Positions 58,195 through 64,000 of a stretch of 64,000 nt of DNA are shown here, piece by piece. The first letter of the stretch is position 1, and each line of letters opens with the position of its first letter. The translations under genes and the position numbers were made by a program. The notes under the pieces are model-generated. The model saw only the letters and a list, made by a program, of their open reading frames with translations, was not told where the DNA came from and did no database searches. Source of the DNA: Actinomycetospora sp. NBRC 106378 (GTDB taxonomy: Bacteria; Actinomycetota; Actinomycetes; Mycobacteriales; Pseudonocardiaceae); assembly GCF_030269685.1 (NCBI RefSeq), contig NZ_BSTT01000003.1, positions 372,001 to 436,000 of the forward strand, written 5' to 3'.

Positions 58195-58307
58195 ACGTCG
58201 GCACGAAGATCAGTGGTCACCCCCTCGCCACCTTGGGGGGATACGTACACATGGAGTAGTGTCCCCGGAGTCATCGATGGTGGCCAGGATTCGGACTCGG
58301 GGGACGA

Positions 58308-59090
58308 ATGACGGGCTCGCGGCATCGCCGCTCGGAGGGTTCGGGGGAGCCCGCCGGTCTTCCCTCCTGGGCACAGCGCCACCTCGACGAGGCAGGAGCC
58401 CCCGACGGGCCCGCCGCTGCGACCACGCACCGTCGCCGGCCGGCCGCCCGGTCGGCCCGTTCGGTCGGGCCTGCACGGTCCGCCTCCGACAGCCCGCTGC
58501 GCGGGTGGGGCCTGGCGATCCTGTCGGTCGCCGCCGCGGTCACGGCCGTGCCCGTGGCGATCGCCGCGGTGGCCAACGACCGCTCGGGCGACCCGCTGCC
58601 CACCGTCGACACCTTCACCGCCGGCGCCCCTGGCCCGCTGCAGGGCGGGCAGTCCGGCGCCGGCGGCCAGGGCAGGCAGTCCGCCGACCGACGTGGCACC
58701 ACCGAGGTCGGCGACCCGGCCACGGGCGGCATCCTCGGCGTGCCGGGCGCCCCTGCGGCAGCGCCCGTCGTCGTGCCGGTGCCGCAGCCCGCGGCCGTGG
58801 TACGGCCGACGCCGCCGCCGACCCCTGCGACGATCACCCCGCGTGCCGCGACCCCCACGACCACGGCCGCGGTCACGACGCCCGCGAAGCCGACGAGCAC
58901 CACGACGGACGAGGGCAAGAGCGCCACGAAGCCGACCGGCGCGACGAAGCCGACCTCGGGGTCGAAGCCGTCGACGTCGGACGACGACGGCGGCGGCAGC
59001 CAGAAGAAGGACGGGCCGGTGACCGGGCTCGTGAAGGGCGCCGGGAACACCGTGAACGGACTCGGCAAGGCCGTCGGCGGCCTCCTCTAG
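58308..59090 (+). CDS. Pro/Thr-rich membrane-anchored protein of unknown function
   Basis: 260 residues. A basic cytosolic N-terminus (about 1-65) precedes one hydrophobic helix (LRGWGLAILSVAAAVTAVPVAIAAV, about 64-88). The remainder is low-complexity Gly/Gln, then Pro/Val, then Thr/Lys/Ser-rich, ending in a short Gly/Val/Leu amphipathic segment (VTGLVKGAGNTVNGLG). This looks like a signal-anchored extracytoplasmic stalk. No family is recognised. The stop codon is shared with the convergent ligD-like gene through CTAG. The frame fills the gap well and has strong third-position GC, so it is probably real. Confidence 0.6.
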   Translation: MTGSRHRRSEGSGEPAGLPSWAQRHLDEAGAPDGPAAATTHRRRPAARSARSVGPARSASDSPLRGWGLAILSVAAAVTAVPVAIAAVANDRSGDPLPTVDTFTAGAPGPLQGGQSGAGGQGRQSADRRGTTEVGDPATGGILGVPGAPAAAPVVVPVPQPAAVVRPTPPPTPATITPRAATPTTTAAVTTPAKPTSTTTDEGKSATKPTGATKPTSGSKPSTSDDDGGGSQKKDGPVTGLVKGAGNTVNGLGKAVGGLL

Positions 59091-60496
59091 CCCTCCGGCA
59101 GCTCCACCCCGTCGGCGAGCGCACCCGCGTACAGGTCGCCGTGCGCGGCGATGCGGTCGAGCACCGCGGCGGGGGAGAACACGAGTGCGTCGGCGTCGTC
59201 GCACGCCTCGACCTCGTCCCAGGTCAACGGCGTGGAGACCGTCGGCGCGCCGTGCGCCGCCCGTGCCCGCAGCGAGTACGGCGCCACCGTCGTCTTGGCC
59301 GTGTTGTTCTGGGACCAGTCGATGAACACCCGCCCGCCCCGGCGGTCCTTGGCCATCACCGCCGTCACGTCGTCCGGCGTCTCCCGGGCCAGCTCCTGGG
59401 CGATCGCCCGCGCGTACTCCGAGGTGCGCCCGGGATCGGTCACGACGACGGGGGCGGTCATCTGCATGCCCTTGGAGCCGCTGGTCTTCACCACCGGCGC
59501 GAGCCCGTCGTCGTGCAGACGGTCCCGGACCCGGCGCGCGACGCGGGCGCACTCGAGCAGCCCGGTGCCGGGCCCCGGGTCGAGGTCGAAGACGAGCTCG
59601 TCGGGAGGCTGCGGGACGTCGGTACCGGTGCCGTCGTCCACCCGCCACTGCGGCACGTGCAGCTCCAGCACCGCGAGGTTGGCCAGGTAGACCAGCGTGG
59701 CGAGCTCCTCCACGACGACGAAGCGGGCCGAGTCGGCTCCCCGCGAGGAGCCCGGCGTCGGGACGACGACCGTCCGCAGCCACTCGGGGGCGTTGCGGCC
59801 CGCGTTCTTCTCGTAGAAGGACTCGCCGTCGATGCCGTCGGGGAAGCGACGCAGCGTCAGCGGCCGACCGGCGAGGTGGGGGAGCAGGGTGTCGGCGACG
59901 CGCGCGTAGTAGTCGATCACCGCGTTCTTCGGGGTCCCGGGGTAGAGCTCCTTGTCGAGGTTCGACAGCTTCAGCGCGCGGCCCCCGACCGACACGCGCG
60001 GTGACTGCACGTCCCGGGGCGGCCGGGCCGTCGCCTCGGCCTTCCGGGTCACCAGCCAGTCCTTCGCATCGTCCGTGCGCTTCGGGCGGAAGAACACGAA
60101 CCGGCCGTCGGTCCGCTCGCCACGCAGGGCGACCGCGACCTCGTCGTCGGTCCACTTCTCGGTCTCGTAGGAGCCGGAGTCCCAGATCGTCATCGACCCG
60201 CCCCCGTACTCGCCCGCCGGGATCTCGCCGTGGAAGTCGAGGTACTCGAGCGGGTGGTCCTCGGTGTGGACGGCGAGGCGGGGCGCACCGGGGCCGTCCG
60301 GCAACCCCTTCGGCACCGCCCAGCACACGAGCACGCCGCCGCGCTCGAGGCGGACGTCGTAGTGGAGCCGCCGCGCGTGGTGCTCCTGGATCACGAACCG
60401 GCCGCCCGCGTCGGTGTCGGCGCCTCCGACCTCACCGAACGGCTCCGGGGTCCGGCCCGGGTCCCGTTTGTCCCGATAGGTCCGGAGTTCGCCCAT
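59087..60496 (-). CDS. LigD-type 3'-phosphoesterase-polymerase, no ligase domain
   Basis: 469 residues. N-terminal 3'-phosphoesterase domain (about 1-170) with FVIQEHHARRLHYDVRLE and LDFHGEIPAGEYGGGSM, the His and Asp Mn ligands; C-terminal archaeo-eukaryotic primase-like polymerase domain (about 185-469) with LDKELYPG, FYEKNAG, VFDLDPGPG (the catalytic DxD), KTSGSKGMQM and IDWSQNN. These are the end-processing activities of bacterial non-homologous end joining. The ATP-dependent ligase domain of LigD is absent, and no ku gene is in the window. ATG 60496 has GAGGTGGGG upstream. Confidence 0.88.
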   Translation of the reverse strand: MGELRTYRDKRDPGRTPEPFGEVGGADTDAGGRFVIQEHHARRLHYDVRLERGGVLVCWAVPKGLPDGPGAPRLAVHTEDHPLEYLDFHGEIPAGEYGGGSMTIWDSGSYETEKWTDDEVAVALRGERTDGRFVFFRPKRTDDAKDWLVTRKAEATARPPRDVQSPRVSVGGRALKLSNLDKELYPGTPKNAVIDYYARVADTLLPHLAGRPLTLRRFPDGIDGESFYEKNAGRNAPEWLRTVVVPTPGSSRGADSARFVVVEELATLVYLANLAVLELHVPQWRVDDGTGTDVPQPPDELVFDLDPGPGTGLLECARVARRVRDRLHDDGLAPVVKTSGSKGMQMTAPVVVTDPGRTSEYARAIAQELARETPDDVTAVMAKDRRGGRVFIDWSQNNTAKTTVAPYSLRARAAHGAPTVSTPLTWDEVEACDDADALVFSPAAVLDRIAAHGDLYAGALADGVELPEG

Positions 60497-60571
60497 GCTC
60501 CCCACCTCTCGTGTCGGCTCACCGTGAAGGATCCCACCCCGAACACGGGTGCCGGTGGTGCGTACCAGGCA

Positions 60572-60577
60572 TAGTCT
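60572..60577 (+). promoter_or_regulatory. TAGTCT -10-like box for FAD oxidoreductase gene
   Basis: TAGTCT ends 7 nt before GTG 60585. Confidence 0.45.
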
Positions 60578-60584
60578 CCGGGCC

Positions 60585-61967
60585 GTGAGCCGGGCGAACA
60601 CGACGACAGGGTTCCCGACGGCACACGAGCAGGCGGTCACCGCCGCCCGGGAGCGGCTCGCGGCGCTGCCCGCGGACGCGCCGGTGCGGCTGCACAAGAA
60701 GACCTCGAACCTCTTCCGGTTCCGGGACGGCGCGGGCGGCCTCGAGGTCGACGGGCTGGACCGCGTCCTGCACGTCGACCCGGCGGCCCGCACTGCCGAC
60801 GTCGGGGGCATGACCACCTACGAGGACCTCGTCGCGGCGACGCTGCCGCACGGCCTCATGCCCCTGGTCGTCCCGCAGCTCAGGACGATCACCCTGGGCG
60901 GCGCGGTGGTGGGGCTCGGCATCGAGTCGACGTCGTTCCGCGACGGCCTGCCCCACGAGTCCGTGCTCGCCGCCGACGTCCTCACCGGCGCCGGCGAGAT
61001 CGTGCACGCGACGCCCGACAACGAGCACGCCGACCTCCACGCCGGGCTCGCCAACTCCTACGGGACGCTCGGCTACGCGGTGGCGCTGACGATCGAGCTC
61101 GCCCCGGTACGGCCGTTCGTGGCGCTGCGCCACCTGCGCTTCGCCGACGCCGCCTCGATGGCCGACGCCACGGCCCGCATCACCGCGGAGCGCCGCCACG
61201 ACGGCGAGCCGGTCGACCTCGTCGACGGCACCGTCTTCTCCGCCGGGGAGCAGTACCTGACCCTCGGCCGGTTCGTCGACGAGGCCCCGTACCTGTCGGA
61301 CTACACCGGTCAGGGCATCTACTACCGCTCGATCCAGCAGCGCAGCACCGACTTCCTGTCCGTCCACGACTACCTGTGGCGTTGGGACACCGACTGGTTC
61401 TGGTGCTCCCGGGCGCTGGGCGTGCAGCACCCGCTGGTGCGCCGCGTGTGGCCGTCGCGCTACCGCCGCAGCGACGTCTACCGACGCCTCGTGGCCCTCG
61501 ACCGCCGGTACGGGCTCTCCGAGCGGATCCAGATGCGGGCCACCGGGGCGAGCGGGGTCGAGCCGATCATCCAGGACGTCGAGGTGCCGGTGGAGCACCT
61601 CGCGGAGTTCCTCGACTTCTTCCACCGTGAGATCGGCATCAGTCCGGTGTGGGTCTGCCCGCTGCAGCTGCGCGGCGACCGCACCTGGCCCCTCTACCCC
61701 CTCGAGCCGCACCGGACCTACGTCAACGTCGGTTTCTGGTCTGATGCCCTGCTGCGGCCGGGGATGGCGCGCGATCACCACAACCGGCTGATCGAGCGGA
61801 AGTTGATGGAGCTCGACGGGCACAAGTCGCTGTACTCGACGGCGAGCTACACCCGCGAGGAGTTCGACGCGCTCTACGGCGGCGCGGCCTACCGGGCGCT
61901 CAAGGCCCGCTACGACCCCGCCGGACGCCTGCCGGACCTCTACACCAAGTGCGTGACGAATTCGTAG
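60585..61967 (+). CDS. FAD-binding oxidoreductase (TmsA/BfaB-like)
   Basis: 460-residue vanillyl-alcohol-oxidase-type flavoprotein. The FAD domain has DPAARTADVGGMTTYEDL, LPHGLMPLVVPQLRTITLGG, LANSYGTLGY; the C-terminal half is like the DWF1/delta-24 sterol reductase branch (YPLEPHRTYVNVGFW). In 10-methyl branched-chain fatty acid synthesis (tuberculostearic acid type) such a reductase converts the 10-methylene intermediate to 10-methyl. The next gene, 8 nt downstream, is the matching methyltransferase, which makes this reading likely. GTG 60585 has a -10-like box. A sterol substrate is the alternative but less probable. Confidence 0.8.
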   Translation: MSRANTTTGFPTAHEQAVTAARERLAALPADAPVRLHKKTSNLFRFRDGAGGLEVDGLDRVLHVDPAARTADVGGMTTYEDLVAATLPHGLMPLVVPQLRTITLGGAVVGLGIESTSFRDGLPHESVLAADVLTGAGEIVHATPDNEHADLHAGLANSYGTLGYAVALTIELAPVRPFVALRHLRFADAASMADATARITAERRHDGEPVDLVDGTVFSAGEQYLTLGRFVDEAPYLSDYTGQGIYYRSIQQRSTDFLSVHDYLWRWDTDWFWCSRALGVQHPLVRRVWPSRYRRSDVYRRLVALDRRYGLSERIQMRATGASGVEPIIQDVEVPVEHLAEFLDFFHREIGISPVWVCPLQLRGDRTWPLYPLEPHRTYVNVGFWSDALLRPGMARDHHNRLIERKLMELDGHKSLYSTASYTREEFDALYGGAAYRALKARYDPAGRLPDLYTKCVTNS

Positions 61968-61975
61968 GAGGAGTG

Positions 61976-63235
61976 ATGAGCGCACCAGCCGTGGCCGATC
62001 TGTTCCGCCCGGTGCTCGGGGCCGACGCCCCGATCACCGTCCGCGCGTACGACGGCAGCGTCTCGCGCCCCGACGGGGGTGATGCGGTCGCCACCGTCGA
62101 CGTCCGCAGCGAGACCGCGCTGGCCTACCTGGCCGGATCCCCGAACTCCCTGGGCCTCGCCCGGGCGTTCGTGTCCGGCCATCTCGACGTCGACGGTGAC
62201 CTCTACACCGCCCTGACCGCGATGAGCGAGCTGACGATCTCCGACGTCTCGCCGCGCACGCTCGCCGAGATGGCGCTGCGTCTCGCGCCGATCCGGCTGC
62301 GCCACCGCCATCTCGCGCCGCCGCCCCAGGAGCACCGCCAGCACGGCTGGATGCACTCGAAGTCGCGCGACGCCGAGGCCATCGCCCACCACTACGACGT
62401 CTCGAACCGCTTCTACGAGATGGTCCTCGGCCCGTCGATGGCCTACACCTGCGCGGCGTACCCGAGCGAGACCGCCACGCTCGAGGAGGCGCAGTTCGCC
62501 AAGCACGCGCTGGTCGCCGACAAGCTCGCCCTGCAGCCGGGGATGCGCCTGCTCGACGTCGGGTGCGGCTGGGGCCAGATGTCGATGCACGCCGCCGAGC
62601 ACCACGGCGTGCGGGCGCTCGGCGTGACCCTCTCGCGCGACCAGGCGCTGTGGGCGCAGAAGGAGGTCGCGCGCCGCGGCCTGTCCGACCTCGTGGAGAT
62701 CCGCCACGGCGACTACCGCGACGTCGCCGAGACCGAGTTCGACGCCGTGGCGTCCATCGGTCTCACCGAGCACATCGGCCGCGCGCAGCTCAAGGGGTAC
62801 TTCAGCTTCCTGTACTCGAAGCTGCGGACGGGGGGCCGACTGCTCAACCACTGCATCACCCGGCCGGACGCCCACCACCGGGCCCACGCCGACCCGTTCA
62901 TCGACCGCTACGTCTTCCCCGACGGCGAGCTCCTGCCGGTCGGCTACCTCGTCTCCCGGATGAACGGGGCCGGCTTCGAGATCCGCCACGAGGAGAACCT
63001 GCGCGAGCACTACTCGAAGACGCTCAAGGCCTGGACCGCCAACCTCGAGGCGAACTGGGACGAGTGCGTCGCCGAGGCGGGGGAGGGGAGCGCCCGGGTG
63101 TGGAAGCTCTACATGCCCGCGTGCGCCGTCGGCTTCGACCTCAACAACATCCAGCTCCACCAGGTGCTCGGCGTGAAGCTCGACGAGCAGGGCCGCTCCG
63201 GGTTCCCGCTGCGCGGGTGGCGCCCCGCCTCGTGA
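61976..63235 (+). CDS. Cyclopropane/10-methylene fatty acid synthase-type methyltransferase (TmsB/BfaA-like)
   Basis: 419-residue AdoMet-dependent methyltransferase of the CfaA/UfaA1 family. The N-terminal ~130 residues form the helical lipid-binding part; AIAHHYDVSNRFYEMVLGPSMAYTCA is the substrate entry signature; the AdoMet site is LLDVGCGWGQMSMHAAEHHG. Late conserved parts are GLTEHIG and HYSKTLKAWTANLEANW. It methylates the double bond of oleoyl phospholipids. Pairing with the FAD reductase suggests 10-methylstearate rather than cyclopropane as product. AGGAGG overlaps the upstream stop codon and serves ATG 61976; GTG 61973 is possible. Confidence 0.88.
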   Translation: MSAPAVADLFRPVLGADAPITVRAYDGSVSRPDGGDAVATVDVRSETALAYLAGSPNSLGLARAFVSGHLDVDGDLYTALTAMSELTISDVSPRTLAEMALRLAPIRLRHRHLAPPPQEHRQHGWMHSKSRDAEAIAHHYDVSNRFYEMVLGPSMAYTCAAYPSETATLEEAQFAKHALVADKLALQPGMRLLDVGCGWGQMSMHAAEHHGVRALGVTLSRDQALWAQKEVARRGLSDLVEIRHGDYRDVAETEFDAVASIGLTEHIGRAQLKGYFSFLYSKLRTGGRLLNHCITRPDAHHRAHADPFIDRYVFPDGELLPVGYLVSRMNGAGFEIRHEENLREHYSKTLKAWTANLEANWDECVAEAGEGSARVWKLYMPACAVGFDLNNIQLHQVLGVKLDEQGRSGFPLRGWRPAS

Positions 63236-63265
63236 GCAGAAGGTGGCGGTAGCCGCCCTGAGTGC

Positions 63266-64000
63266 TCACCTGGGCGGCGCCCACCTCGCGGCGGCCGCGG
63301 CCATCCGGGCGTCCTCGGCGGCGAGGACGTCCTGGTGGCCGCGGCGGTCCGCCACCCCCGTCGGGCCGCCGCCCTCCGCGGCGAGCCCCTCGGTCGTCGC
63401 CCGCAGCACGTGGGCGTCGGCGGCGTCGAGCAACCGGTCGAGCAGCTCGTGACCGGTCCGCGGCGCCGCGTGCCAGTCGACCGTCGGTTCCCCCGGGGCG
63501 GACGCCACCGCCGGCGCCTCGGCACGACGACGCGGACCGCGGGTCCCGCCGCGTCGACGCGGTGCCGCGTCGGGCCCGTCGTCGGGACGCGGGGGAGCAT
63601 CCCCGCGCTCGACGATGAGCTGGCGCAGCCGGGTGAGCGCGCGGTGCTGGGCGACCCGCACCGCGCCCGCCGTCGAGCCGACCGCCTCCGCGGTCTCCTC
63701 GGCCGAGAGTCCCACGACGACGCGCAGCCGCAGCACCTCGCGCTGCTTCTCGGGCAGCTCGGCCAGCAGGGCCGCCATCTCGACCGAGTCCGAGAGGTTC
63801 ACCGCGTGCTGTTCCGGGCCGTCGTGGACGTCCTGCTCCTCGGGGAGCTCGTCCACGGGGTCCGAGCGGTCGCGACCCGCCGACCGGTGCGCGTCGACGA
63901 CCTTGTGCTGGGCGATGCCGTAGACGAAGGCCAGGAAGGGTCGCCCCTGGTCCTGGTAGGTCGGCAGCGCCCGCAGGACCGCGAGGCAGACCTCCTGGGC
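63266..64000 (-). CDS. ECF sigma factor, SigD/ShbA-like (5' end outside window)
   Basis: Sigma-70 family factor; 244 codons are visible before the window edge. Region 2 ends in PFLAFVYGIAQHKVVDAHR, region 4 covers LLAELPEKQREVLRLRVVVGLSAEETAEAVGSTAGAVRVAQHRALTRLR. The segment QDQGRPFLAFVYGIA is characteristic of mycobacterial SigD and streptomycete ShbA, which transcribe housekeeping-sigma and growth-related genes. A ~105-residue Pro/Arg/Ala-rich C-terminal extension beyond region 4 is unusual in length. The gene converges on the methyltransferase gene with 30 nt between stops. Confidence 0.85.
   Translation of the reverse strand, partial: AQEVCLAVLRALPTYQDQGRPFLAFVYGIAQHKVVDAHRSAGRDRSDPVDELPEEQDVHDGPEQHAVNLSDSVEMAALLAELPEKQREVLRLRVVVGLSAEETAEAVGSTAGAVRVAQHRALTRLRQLIVERGDAPPRPDDGPDAAPRRRGGTRGPRRRAEAPAVASAPGEPTVDWHAAPRTGHELLDRLLDAADAHVLRATTEGLAAEGGGPTGVADRRGHQDVLAAEDARMAAAAARWAPPR

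Overview
The window is very GC-rich and densely packed, with nearly every gene a recognisable actinobacterial one: mycothiol ligase mshC, the complete Pup-proteasome system, RbpA, polyprenol monophosphomannose synthase, an EccB-like protein and a SigD/ShbA-like sigma factor. The gene order closely follows the Mycobacterium tuberculosis chromosome around Rv2136c-Rv2089c (uppP, phosphatase, DUF3090, SCO1664-type protein, mshC, PAC2, metH, hisE-hisG, RecB-like, trmI, mpa, dop, pup, prcBA, pafA, pafBC, tatA, helY, exonuclease, Xaa-Pro peptidase). GC content, GTG starts and domain make-up suggest a Pseudonocardiaceae-type organism (Pseudonocardia or Actinomycetospora-like); the genus cannot be fixed from this window alone. 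No rRNA, tRNA, CRISPR array or insertion sequence was found.

Layout. 1-5.2 kb: cell-wall carrier recycling (uppP) and a run of conserved plus-strand genes ending with a metallo-hydrolase and an MFS exporter. 5.3-6.8 kb: a minus-strand class F sortase cassette with an excalibur-domain exported protein. 7-10.4 kb: an AAA+/VWA chelatase-like pair. 10.7-13.8 kb: mshC, DUF2237 and an orphan EccB-like protein. 13.8-24.5 kb: PAC2 protein, metH, HAD phosphatase, hisE-hisG, a thioesterase/RecB-like pair, a DUF559 gene bracketed by long inverted repeats, and trmI. 24.6-40.1 kb: the pupylation and proteasome locus (arc, dop, pup, prcB, prcA, pafA, pafB, pafC) with a lipase-like gene, an MFS pump, a PAP2/lipid kinase and a receptor-type Ser/Thr kinase inserted. 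40.2-47.3 kb: the HelY helicase, a DUF4333 protein, a YjbR protein, a 5'-3' exonuclease and a DUF2339 membrane protein.

47.5-53.1 kb is an accessory nitrogen-scavenging operon: a GntR regulator, then an allophanate hydrolase-type amidase, two tandem biuret-hydrolase-like enzymes, a permease and an AtzH/HpxZ-like protein, with all junctions inside the operon overlapping by 4 nt. A perfect palindrome abuts the first start codon and is the obvious candidate operator. 53.1-56.7 kb: Xaa-Pro peptidase, lnt and ppm1 as separate but coupled genes. 56.7-64 kb: rbpA with a SigR/SigH-type promoter, a glycerophosphodiesterase, an unknown Pro/Thr-rich protein, a LigD-type phosphoesterase-polymerase without ligase domain, a two-gene set resembling 10-methyl branched fatty acid synthesis, and a truncated ECF sigma factor.

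Two patterns recur. First, at least 15 genes that begin a transcription unit have a TANNNT box ending 6-8 nt before the start codon and no Shine-Dalgarno sequence, as expected for leaderless mRNAs; genes inside operons instead overlap by ATGA or GTGA. Second, intergenic spaces often carry long perfect or near-perfect hairpins, some of which share sequence between distant loci.
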